From positions 32,762-85,898 of the forward strand of contig MSXM01000004.1 in assembly GCA_002083565.1 (NCBI GenBank): 53,137 nt of DNA, written 5' to 3'. This document shows, one piece after another, positions 39,971-47,577 of this stretch. The notes beneath the pieces are model-generated. The model saw nothing but the letters and a program-made list of their open reading frames with translations, made no database searches and had not been told where the DNA came from. The translations under genes were made by a program, and so were the position numbers. Numbering within the stretch: position 1 is the first letter of the stretch; every line of letters begins with the position of its first letter. This DNA comes from Nitrospira sp. ST-bin4. GTDB taxonomy: Bacteria; Nitrospirota; Nitrospiria; Nitrospirales; Nitrospiraceae.

Positions 39971-40567
39971 ATGCCGAGGGCGTCCACACAACCGGCCGCC
40001 ATTCCGATCCGTTGCGTATGGGTCGGCGAGAAGCCGCACATGATCCGTTATCACGATCGGGAGTGGGGCAAGCCTGTGCACCGTGATCGGAAGCATTTCG
40101 AGATGCTGTTACTTGAAGGCGCGCAGGCCGGGCTGACGTGGGACACGATCTTGCGGAAACGTGAGGGGTATCGAAAGGCATTTGCCGGATTCGATCCGAA
40201 GAGTGTAGCGCGGTTCACGGCTAAGACGAAGGCCGAGCTGCTGCAGAATCCCGCCATTGTTCGAAACCGGCTCAAGATCGATGCGGCGATCGCCAACGCC
40301 AAGGCGTTTCTGGCCGTCCAACGAGAGTTCGGGTCTTTCGACGCGTATGTGTGGTCGTTTGTGGCGGGAGAGCCCATCGTCAATCGTTGGAAGCGGATGA
40401 CAGATGTTCCAGCCACCAACCCGGTGAGCGACACGTTGTCCAAGGACCTCAAGCGGCGGGGGTTTCGTTTCGTCGGCAGTACGATTGTCTATGCCTACAT
40501 GCAGGCAGTTGGTCTGGTCGATGACCATACGGAGGAGTGTTTCCGAAAGCTCAAACCAATTGGCTAG
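39971..40567 (+). CDS. tag: DNA-3-methyladenine glycosylase I
   Basis: 198 residues from the ATG at 39971 behind GGAAGGA. IRCVWVGEKPHMIRYHDREW carries the Cys and the Y-H-D-x-E-W motif typical of Tag. LEGAQAGLTWDTILRKREGY, KRRGFRFVGSTIVYAYMQAV and VGLVDDHTEECF (His and Cys) complete the family's zinc snap and helix-hairpin-helix. It excises 3-methyladenine from alkylated DNA. Full length. An upstream in-frame start at 39938 adds 11 unlikely residues. It stands alone, divergent from RND operon 2. Confidence 0.92.
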   Translation: MPRASTQPAAIPIRCVWVGEKPHMIRYHDREWGKPVHRDRKHFEMLLLEGAQAGLTWDTILRKREGYRKAFAGFDPKSVARFTAKTKAELLQNPAIVRNRLKIDAAIANAKAFLAVQREFGSFDAYVWSFVAGEPIVNRWKRMTDVPATNPVSDTLSKDLKRRGFRFVGSTIVYAYMQAVGLVDDHTEECFRKLKPIG

Positions 40568-40845
40568 TGCGGAGGAAGTAACGACTTGGTTCTTCTCCCC
40601 AAAAGTTCTTTCCGGCCGAGGCCCGGCTCTACAAGGCAGGCACTGATGATGTATGGAACAAGTTCGGCCGGGCAGCGGAGATCCAGCGCGACAGGCGCGC
40701 TGGGAGCGGATGTAATACACAAATCGACGTGAGAGCCGCGACCGAGTACGCATCTGCATGCTCGGCTGAAGGGTGGAAGCTGGAGTGAAGAGTTGAAGGG
40801 AGCTATGGCGCAGGCATCCCTGGGCGCCGGGTGACGTTTCGACCA
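40568..40845. other. Intergenic region without a recognisable gene
   Basis: About 280 nt between tag and the promoter of the four-GAF activator. An open minus-strand frame here lacks protein character. TGGAACAAGTTCGGCC near 40653 has the GG-N10-GC spacing of sigma-54 sites, but it is 250 nt from the next gene, has a poor -12 box, and has no dyads upstream. Confidence 0.4.
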
Positions 40846-40876
40846 TTGAAATAACAACTCTAGTCAGCGGTATAAT
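40846..40876 (+). promoter_or_regulatory. Sigma-70 promoter of the four-GAF activator gene
   Basis: Perfect -10 box TATAAT (40871-40876) with a -35-like TTGAAA (40846-40851) 19 nt upstream, slightly long. A start near 40883 gives a leader of about 24 nt to the ATG at 40907. The activator is therefore probably made constitutively. Confidence 0.55.
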
Positions 40877-40906
40877 GGCTTCCTTGTCGGACTGGGAAGG
40901 CTCCCA

Positions 40907-43900
40907 ATGTCTGTCATCGAACCTCTCGCTGAACAGTACCGCGCCCTCCTGGAAGTCTCCGAATCCATTGCTGCGCATCACGACCTGCCCGACGTATTTC
41001 GCGCCCTCGCCCAACGACTCCCCCGAGTGCTCAAGTTCTCGTCCATGGTTCTGGGGCTGCACGACCCGAGCAAGAATGTCATGCGCCTGCATGCGCTGGA
41101 GGACCCGCGCCCTATGCCTGTATCGCCGGGCCTTGAATTTCCCGTCGAAGACGTTCCCGGTGGTTGGGTATGGCAACATCAGCAGCCATTGATCTGCGCG
41201 AATGTCGACCAAGAGGCCCGATTTCCCAAGGTGATGCCGATGATTCGTCAGGCGGGTATCCGGTCATTGTGCATCGTCCCTCTCACAACGGCGCGCCGAC
41301 GTCTGGGCGCAATGGGCGTCGGAAAATTGGAAGAACATAACTACCAACAAACTGAGATCGAATTTCTGCGGCAGGTGGCCAATCAAGTCGCGGTCGCGGT
41401 CGAGAACGCGCTCAACTTCGAGGCCGCGCGCGCAGCCGAGCGGGAATTGCGGATACTGCTGGAGATCAACAACAGCGTCATTAAACATCTCGATCTGCGC
41501 GAATTGTTCAAGGCCATTGCCGCCTGCCTTCGCCGCGTCGTCGGACACGACTCGGCACGTCTGACTCTGCTTGATGCCGCCAGCAATCAGTTGCGGGTCC
41601 TCGCACTAGATTCGGAGATGACCAACCCATGGCCGGTTGTGTCCGGCGGATTGGTGCCCATCGAGGGCACGCCCGCCGGAGTGGCATTCAGAGAGCGAAG
41701 AACGTTACGAGTGGACAGCCGTGAACTCAAGCAGTTCAGTTCGCCGATTCCGCACTATCTGGTCGCCAATGGCGTGAAGTCGCTCATTAGCGCGGCCCTG
41801 ATCGCGCACGGGCATACACTCGGAACGCTTGACATCGTCAGTTTCAGGGACGGCGCTTTTACCGAGTCGGAGGTAATGCGGATTTCGCAGATCGCCGAAC
41901 AGGTCGCCATTGCCGTCGAGAACGCGTTGAATTTCGAGCGTGCCCATCAGGCGGAGCAGGACATGAAGCGTCAGTTTGAACGAGAGCGCTTGATGCTGGA
42001 AATCAACAACGCCGTTGTCTCGCAACTCGACTTGCGGGAACTTGTGCGGGTCATTTCTTCCTGCCTCTCCGAAGCATTGGAAATCAATGCCGTGGGTCTG
42101 TCGCTGTATGAACCGGAGACGGCGTGTTTTCGCGTGTATTATTACGACTTGCCGGACACGATACCGCCGATGGAAGCAGGGGCGACGATTCCAGCTGAAG
42201 GGAGCATCGGCGGCCTGGCGCTCGCTTCGGGCCGACCCGTTCTCATCAATCGCGCTAGTGAGGCGGAGGCGTTTCCCGAATCCAAGCGGCGTTTTTATGA
42301 TCACGGGTTCAATTCGGGCGGCTGCGTGCCGCTGATTCTGCAGGGCCGCAAACTCGGCGTGCTGGGCATTCTCAGCTTTCGGGAAGACGCGTTCCCTGAA
42401 GAACGGCAGCAGTTGCTCTGCCAGATTGCCGATCAGATCGCCATTGCGACGGAAAATGCGTTGAACTTCGAACGAGCCCGGAAAGCTGAGCAGGCGTTAG
42501 CGCGTCAGCTCGAACGGGAGCGATTAATGCTGGAGATCAACAATGCCGTCGTAACACACCTGAAACTGCCGGACCTGCTGAGAACGGTTTCCGCCTGCCT
42601 CAAGCGTGTCCTTCCGCATGACCTGGCGGGAATTGCTCTCAATGATCCCGCCACGCAACGTTTGGTGGCCCACGCGTTGGACTTTCCTCACAACCAGGAC
42701 TTCGTTGCAATGGGCAGTCCGATCCCGATTGAAGGAACCCCGGAGGGGTTGGCGTTTCGTTCTCAGCGTAGAGTGTTGATCAAGAAACTCAGTCTCGCGG
42801 AGTTTTCGGCAGAGATCGTGAAACGAGGTGCGGCCGAAGGCCTAAAATCAGGATGCACAGTTCCCCTGATGTCGCGCGGACGACCCTTGGGTACTCTGAG
42901 CATTGTCAGTCTTCATGAGAGTGCATTTTCCGAAGACGACGCGGAATTGCTCGACCGGATAGGATCACAGATCGCGATTGCTGTCGAAAACGGGCTGGCG
43001 TACCAGGAAATTGCAACCCTAAAGGACAAGCTAAATACAGAAAAAATTTACCTCGAGGATGAAATACGAAGCGAATTGAACTTCGAAGAGATCATTGGCG
43101 AGAGTCCCGCGATCAAAAAGGTCTTGAAACAGGTCGGTATCGTCGCGCCCACCGACTCCACGGTGCTGATTCTTGGTGAGACGGGTACGGGGAAAGAACT
43201 GCTTGCCCGCGCCATTCACGACCGAAGCAAGCGGCGGGAACGGACCTTTGTGAAGATGAACTGCGCCGCGATTCCTACAGGGCTGCTCGAGAGCGAGTTG
43301 TTTGGACACGAACGAGGAGCCTTTACCGGCGCGATTGCCACAAAGGTCGGGCGCTTCGAGTTGGCGGACGGTGGAACCCTCTTCCTCGACGAAGTGGGAG
43401 ACATTCCACTGGAATTACAGTCGAAGTTGCTGCGTGTCCTCCAGGAACAAGAGTTCGAGCGGCTCGGAAGTACGAGAACGATCCGCATCAACGTGCGATT
43501 GGTTGCCGCGACGAATCGAGATCTCACCCAGATGATTACCGACAAGGAATTCCGCGGTGATCTCTATTATCGTCTGAACGTGTTCCCGCTGGTCGTGCCC
43601 CCCCTTCGTGAGCGCCGTGGAGACATTCCTCTGCTTGTCCGCTATTTTGCACAGCAGTTTGCACGCCGTATGGACAAACAGATTGCAACGATCCCGTCGC
43701 AGGCGATGGCGGTATTGTCCGGATATGACTGGCCGGGCAACATTCGTGAGCTGGCAAACTTGATCGAGCGAGCCGTGATTCTCTCTCAGGGGACCGACTT
43801 GAATGTTTCTCTCAGTGAACTGAAAACCACGGTACACGATGGGCATCAACCCGTGACAACCCTTCAAACGGCAGAGCGAGACCACATCCTGCGCGCACTC

Positions 43901-44014
43901 GAAAAAACCAATTGGGTCATCGCCGGCCCATCCGGAGCAGCGACCTTGCTCGGCATGAAGCGATCCACTCTCCAGTCGAAGATGATCAAGCTCGGAATCT
44001 CCCGCCGACAGTAG
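40907..44014 (+). CDS. Sigma-54 activator with four GAF domains, AAA+ and Fis HTH
   Basis: 1035 residues. Four GAF units begin near 10, 180, 360 and 540. The last three open with a near-repeat (LEINNSVIKHLDLRELF, LEINNAVVSQLDLRELV, LEINNAVVTHLKLPDLL), evidence of domain duplication. AAA+ runs from about 727 to 955 with GETGTGKE near 757, ERGAFTGA near 803, and FLDEVGDIPLELQSKLLRVL. The C-terminal Fis HTH is GPSGAATLLGMKRSTLQSKM, almost the same as in the activator at 22937. No receiver domain. It lies directly upstream of RND operon 3, whose predicted activator sites begin 3 nt after its stop codon. Confidence 0.94.
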   Translation: MSVIEPLAEQYRALLEVSESIAAHHDLPDVFRALAQRLPRVLKFSSMVLGLHDPSKNVMRLHALEDPRPMPVSPGLEFPVEDVPGGWVWQHQQPLICANVDQEARFPKVMPMIRQAGIRSLCIVPLTTARRRLGAMGVGKLEEHNYQQTEIEFLRQVANQVAVAVENALNFEAARAAERELRILLEINNSVIKHLDLRELFKAIAACLRRVVGHDSARLTLLDAASNQLRVLALDSEMTNPWPVVSGGLVPIEGTPAGVAFRERRTLRVDSRELKQFSSPIPHYLVANGVKSLISAALIAHGHTLGTLDIVSFRDGAFTESEVMRISQIAEQVAIAVENALNFERAHQAEQDMKRQFERERLMLEINNAVVSQLDLRELVRVISSCLSEALEINAVGLSLYEPETACFRVYYYDLPDTIPPMEAGATIPAEGSIGGLALASGRPVLINRASEAEAFPESKRRFYDHGFNSGGCVPLILQGRKLGVLGILSFREDAFPEERQQLLCQIADQIAIATENALNFERARKAEQALARQLERERLMLEINNAVVTHLKLPDLLRTVSACLKRVLPHDLAGIALNDPATQRLVAHALDFPHNQDFVAMGSPIPIEGTPEGLAFRSQRRVLIKKLSLAEFSAEIVKRGAAEGLKSGCTVPLMSRGRPLGTLSIVSLHESAFSEDDAELLDRIGSQIAIAVENGLAYQEIATLKDKLNTEKIYLEDEIRSELNFEEIIGESPAIKKVLKQVGIVAPTDSTVLILGETGTGKELLARAIHDRSKRRERTFVKMNCAAIPTGLLESELFGHERGAFTGAIATKVGRFELADGGTLFLDEVGDIPLELQSKLLRVLQEQEFERLGSTRTIRINVRLVAATNRDLTQMITDKEFRGDLYYRLNVFPLVVPPLRERRGDIPLLVRYFAQQFARRMDKQIATIPSQAMAVLSGYDWPGNIRELANLIERAVILSQGTDLNVSLSELKTTVHDGHQPVTTLQTAERDHILRALEKTNWVIAGPSGAATLLGMKRSTLQSKMIKLGISRRQ

Positions 44015-44046
44015 TACCGACATTTCGGTAATTACCGATATCTCGG
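44015..44046. promoter_or_regulatory. Tandem activator sites for the RND operon 3 sigma-54 promoter
   Basis: CCGACATTTCGG (44017-44028) and CCGATATCTCGG (44035-44046), each a 12-bp dyad, joined by the palindrome-forming TAATTA. Their centres are 18 bp apart and lie 138 and 120 bp upstream of the -24 GG. These are the best copies of the CGA-N4-TCG dyads also found at 15750-15782 and 22903-22936. Confidence 0.7.
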
Positions 44047-44158
44047 CACTTCTGCTTTTGGCATCACGGCTGCTTCGCTCTGCAAAATTTCCTAAATTCT
44101 CACATGTTCGATCATGATTTCAGTGGCTTATGAGCGAGTTCGGCAAGCGCCGCCTTGC

Positions 44159-44174
44159 TGGAATGCCGCGTGCT
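44159..44174 (+). promoter_or_regulatory. Sigma-54 promoter of RND operon 3
   Basis: TGGAATGCCGCGTGCT: -24 box TGGAATG shared with the promoters at 18926 and 22777, -12 box GTGCT, and correct GG-N10-GC spacing. Expected start near 44185, about 56 nt before the lipoprotein ATG. An alternative at 44059-44074 (TGGCATCACGGCTGCT) was rejected because it would sit 13 nt from the activator sites. Confidence 0.7.
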
Positions 44175-44241
44175 ATGACCCTCCACCAACGACAACAGTG
44201 ACATAGGCATTCAACCTTCGAACTCATAGAAAGGATAGATC

Positions 44242-44973
44242 ATGGTTCCCACACAGATAATGCTCCTCGGTGCTTTGGCAGTGCTAATGACAGGTTGTGT
44301 CTCCACTATGCATGCGCGCGACGTTCAACCACACGGTCTCATCAGTGAACATCAGGCGCTGCTTACAGATGTGACCGACGATCGTGCCGCACTTAAGGGA
44401 TATCGCAACCCGGCGGCGAACTGGCGCGCGTACGACAAGATCCTCCTCGAGCCGGTTGTGATCAGTGACGACTTCGTGTCGACACTCAACACCGAACAAC
44501 GCGGCGACCTCAAGAAATTAACGGAGAGTTTCTACGCCAAACTCCGACAGAATCTGTCTAAGCAATATCAAATAACCGACGCGCCCGCCGCCGGCACGAT
44601 GCGATATCGTGTGTCAATTACGCACGCCGAGCAATCTTGGATGACGCTGGCAGTCCTCACCAAAGCCGTCTGGCAACTGCAAGCAGCGAATACCTTGTGG
44701 GCGCTGACAGGGGGCAAACCGGCTTTCGCAGGAGAAGTCACGGCCGAGTTCACGATCATTGACGCCGTCACGGGAGAATTGCTCGAAGTGGGAGTGGACC
44801 GGCGAGTCGGCGGGCAAAACCTTCTCGACGGAGAAGTGTTCAATTCATGGGGCGATGTAAAAAACAGCTTAAATTATTGGGCGGACTCCTCCGCCTATCG
44901 ACTCTGTGGCGCCCGTGGCGGCGAGAACTGTGATGAGCCAAAGGCCGGCTGGATGGACATATTTCATTTCTGA
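44242..44973 (+). CDS. DUF3313-family lipoprotein
   Basis: 243 residues. MVPTQIMLLGALAVLMTGCV is a lipoprotein signal with lipobox MTGC. The mature part has YRNPAANWRAYDKILLEPVV, FYAKLRQNLSKQYQITDAPA, MRYRVSITHAEQSWM and FAGEVTAEFTIIDAVTGELL, the pattern of DUF3313, a periplasmic or outer-membrane-anchored family of unknown function. A GAAAGGA site lies 8 nt before the ATG at 44242. It is the first gene of the sigma-54-controlled operon that ends with the HtrA-like protease. Confidence 0.85.
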   Translation: MVPTQIMLLGALAVLMTGCVSTMHARDVQPHGLISEHQALLTDVTDDRAALKGYRNPAANWRAYDKILLEPVVISDDFVSTLNTEQRGDLKKLTESFYAKLRQNLSKQYQITDAPAAGTMRYRVSITHAEQSWMTLAVLTKAVWQLQAANTLWALTGGKPAFAGEVTAEFTIIDAVTGELLEVGVDRRVGGQNLLDGEVFNSWGDVKNSLNYWADSSAYRLCGARGGENCDEPKAGWMDIFHF

Positions 44974-45020
44974 AGGCAAACAACCTAACGCGATCAATGA
45001 CTGCAATCAAGGAGGTCACA

Positions 45021-46007
45021 GTGGAACTGAAGATGCCGAATCACGAACAAGCTTACTGGGGATTGCGTGCCATGAAAACGATTGCCATGGCGGACGGCGT
45101 GCTGAATGAATCCGAGCAACATATGCTGGCATCGGTCCAGCGGGTGATCGGTACAACGTATGACATCGAGGGATTGGATCCCATTACGCCGCGTGAACTG
45201 GCCCAGGCGTTGCCCGATCTACAACTGCGGAAGCAGCTGGTGCAGGGATTGATCGTGGTGTCTCTCATAGATGGGAAGCCCAACGAGCAGGAGGCCGCTC
45301 TTGTCGAGCAATTCGCACAGGCCATGGAGGTCAACACCCTAGAGGTCAAAAATCTGCGGCATGTGCTTAACGGGGAGGTGCTCCAACTGCGTCTGGATCT
45401 GGTACGCCGGTTTTGGTTGCGCCCCAAGGTTGAGGAGATCTGGAACAGTGAGGGTGTCAGAGGACTCTACAAGTTTGTTCGCGGGATGATGGGACGGTAT
45501 GAGAACAAGGAATTGGCTGCCCGCTACCAGGCTCTGGAGCGCTATCCCGTCGGCTCCCTGGGTCATTCGTATTGGGAGTATTGCCGGAAGAACGGCTTTG
45601 CTCTGCCGGGAGAAAAGGGTGGTGCACCGGAGCAGATTTTATTCCATGACTGTGTGCACGTCCTGTCCGGTTACGGAACGGCGCCTGAAGAAGAAGTTCA
45701 GGTTGCCTGCTTCAGCGCAGGATTTCAGCGACGGGAACCGTGGCTCTTCGTGCTTTTCGTCTTGTTGCAATTCCATGTCGGCATCCGAATGACACCAGTG
45801 ACCACCGCCCGAACAGGTTTCTTTGATCCTGAGAAGGCGATGATCGCCATTCGCCGAGGGGCGGCGATGAATCTCGACCTCAATAATGGATGGGACTACT
45901 GGCCCGTGATGGGTGAGCAGGTTGAGGAACTCCGTCGGCGGTACAACATTCTGCCGATGGATGCCTTCCGGCCGGCGAAGCAACAGGCAGTCGGAAGCGC
46001 CGCGTAA
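45021..46007 (+). CDS. TerB-like domain fused to a COQ4-like domain
   Basis: 328 residues from the GTG at 45021, chosen because AAGGAGG stands 6 nt before it; an ATG at 44997 would read through that site. Residues about 5-115 are TerB-like (AMADGVLNESEQHMLASVQR, ITPRELAQALPDLQLRKQLV, SLIDGKPNEQEAALVEQFAQ). Residues about 130-310 are COQ4-like with the predicted zinc motif HDCVHVLSGYGTAPEEE, that is H209-D-x2-H213-x11-E225. COQ4 acts on quinone precursors in ubiquinone synthesis; a hydrophobic quinone-like or lipid ligand is a reasonable guess here. A broken copy lies at 21288-21617. Confidence 0.85.
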   Translation: MELKMPNHEQAYWGLRAMKTIAMADGVLNESEQHMLASVQRVIGTTYDIEGLDPITPRELAQALPDLQLRKQLVQGLIVVSLIDGKPNEQEAALVEQFAQAMEVNTLEVKNLRHVLNGEVLQLRLDLVRRFWLRPKVEEIWNSEGVRGLYKFVRGMMGRYENKELAARYQALERYPVGSLGHSYWEYCRKNGFALPGEKGGAPEQILFHDCVHVLSGYGTAPEEEVQVACFSAGFQRREPWLFVLFVLLQFHVGIRMTPVTTARTGFFDPEKAMIAIRRGAAMNLDLNNGWDYWPVMGEQVEELRRRYNILPMDAFRPAKQQAVGSAA

Positions 46008-46043
46008 GAACGAGCGGGAGACGAGCGGGGAGAGACACACAAC

Positions 46044-46349
46044 ATGCTGAAGATCACGACGCAGACTGATGCCGGAACAACAGCGTTGAAACTCGACGGC
46101 AAATTGACGAATCCATGGGCTGAGGAACTGGATCGCTACTGGCGAGATGTCCCTGGCTCTCATCGGAAACGGATGTTGGTCGATCTGACGGGAGTAACTT
46201 TCATCGGTTCTGAAGGCAAGGCGATCTTGGCTCGGATGTGGCGACAAGGGGCGAGGTTTCATGCGGCAGGTTGCCTCAACATCTCTGTCTTGGAGGAGAT
46301 TACGGGGGTTGATCGAGAAGAATCGCGGAGCCGAAAAGCAGGCGAGTAA
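46044..46349 (+). CDS. STAS-domain protein embedded in RND operon 3
   Basis: 101 residues: MLKITTQTDAGTTALKLDGK, LTNPWAEELDRYWRDV, MLVDLTGVTFIGSEGKAILA and RMWRQGARFHAAGCLNISVL. It is a single STAS domain, paralogous to the protein at 10956 (same length, same start MLKIT, same V-T-F-I-x-x-x-G-K-A). Here Ser occupies the usual phosphorylation position (GSEG), unlike Gln in the paralogue. It lies between the TerB-COQ4 gene and the adaptor gene. Cytoplasmic, role unknown. Confidence 0.87.
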   Translation: MLKITTQTDAGTTALKLDGKLTNPWAEELDRYWRDVPGSHRKRMLVDLTGVTFIGSEGKAILARMWRQGARFHAAGCLNISVLEEITGVDREESRSRKAGE

Positions 46350-46362
46350 AGGAAGCACCATC

Positions 46363-47577
46363 ATGATGAATCGAATACATGCCATGAAAACCTTCACCGT
46401 CATGCGATTGGTTACGTCCGGCATCCTGGCTTGTGCGGGACTCACGGGTCTGGTGGGCTGCAAGAAAGAGGAGGCAATGGCGATTACGCAACCTCCGTTG
46501 AAGGTCCAGGTGGTGACGGTGGAGCAGAAGGATGTGCCGATCTATTACGAATGGATCGGGTCAACAGATGGTCTGGTGAATGCGAAGATCCGGGCGCAAG
46601 TGACCGGGTATCTGCGCAAACAGCACTTTCGGGAAGGGGCATCGGTCAAGAAGGGCGACCTCCTCTTCGAAATCGATCCGAGAAAATTTCAAGCTTCCCT
46701 GGATCAAGCGTCAGGCGAGCTCAAACGCGCGCAGGCACAGCGGATTAAGGCCGAACTCGATGTCGAGCGAAACGAGCCGCTGGCCAAGGAAGGAGCCATC
46801 AGTCAGAAGGAGTTCCAGGACTCTGTTCAGGTAAATCGCGCCGCCCAGGCATCGGTCGAGTCGGCACTGGCGGCGCTGGAGCAAGCAAAGCTCAATGTAG
46901 AGTGGACGAAGGTTGTCGCGCCGATCAACGGCGTGGTCGGGATTGCCAAGGCGCAGATCGGTGACCTCGTGAACTCCAACGACGAACTGACGTCCATGTC
47001 TCAGCTTGATCCGATCAGAGTCTACTTTCCGGCCAGCGAGCAGCAATATTTGAAATTTGCAAGGCTGGTGCAGGAGCGATACCAGGAAAAAATGGATCCC
47101 ACGGCAATGCGGACTGACGGACGCATCGACATGGTGTTGAGCAATGGCGAGCGGTATCCCCACAAGGGCTGGTTCTTTCTCGCCGATCGACAGGTGGACC
47201 CAAAGACCGGCACCATCCGTGTGGCCGCGCTCTTTCCCAACCCAGGCAATGTCCTCCGGCCAGGTCTCTATGCCAAAGTTCGCACCCCACTCGAGCTCCG
47301 TGAGGGAGCCCTGCTGGTGCCTCAACGTGCCGTCAGTGAAACGCAGGGGCGGCGTCAGGTCGCAGTCGTCACACCGGACAACAAGGTCGAGATTAGGACT
47401 GTGACCACCGGCGAGCGAGTCGGCTCTCAATGGATTGTCTCGCAGGGGCTTTATCCGGGTGAACATGTCATAGCCGAGGGTCTTGAGAAACTGGAAGCCG
47501 GAGCTTCCGTCCAACCCATTCCGTTTGGAACGGAGCAGTCTGCTACGCAGGCGGCCTCCCTCCCGAGGAGGAGCTAA
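46363..47577 (+). CDS. RND periplasmic adaptor (AcrA/MexA family), operon 3
   Basis: 404 residues from the ATG at 46363, 8 nt after AAAGGAA. The N-terminus MKTFTVMRLVTSGILACAGL ... LVGC is a lipoprotein signal (lipobox LVGC), as in AcrA/MexA. Lipoyl, hairpin and barrel domains follow: IRAQVTGYLRKQHFREGASV, LFEIDPRKFQASLDQASGEL, VAPINGVVGIAKAQIGDLVN and RVAALFPNPGNVLRPGLYAK. This lipoylated AcrA type is distinct from the membrane-anchored adaptors of operons 1 and 2. The stop TAA overlaps the pump ATG (TAATG), giving coupled translation. Confidence 0.93.
   Translation: MMNRIHAMKTFTVMRLVTSGILACAGLTGLVGCKKEEAMAITQPPLKVQVVTVEQKDVPIYYEWIGSTDGLVNAKIRAQVTGYLRKQHFREGASVKKGDLLFEIDPRKFQASLDQASGELKRAQAQRIKAELDVERNEPLAKEGAISQKEFQDSVQVNRAAQASVESALAALEQAKLNVEWTKVVAPINGVVGIAKAQIGDLVNSNDELTSMSQLDPIRVYFPASEQQYLKFARLVQERYQEKMDPTAMRTDGRIDMVLSNGERYPHKGWFFLADRQVDPKTGTIRVAALFPNPGNVLRPGLYAKVRTPLELREGALLVPQRAVSETQGRRQVAVVTPDNKVEIRTVTTGERVGSQWIVSQGLYPGEHVIAEGLEKLEAGASVQPIPFGTEQSATQAASLPRRS

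Noticed and set aside
40564..40857. Minus-strand open frame of 97 codons in the gap after tag
   Set aside because: No recognisable protein features or ribosome-binding site.
40109..41212. Minus-strand open frame of 367 codons across tag and the four-GAF activator start
   Set aside because: Antisense shadow of two clearly real genes with strong family motifs.
44059..44074. TGGCATCACGGCTGCT as the sigma-54 promoter of RND operon 3
   Set aside because: Good -24 match, but only 13 nt from the activator dyads; 44159-44174 gives the same 120/138-bp geometry as the other two operons.
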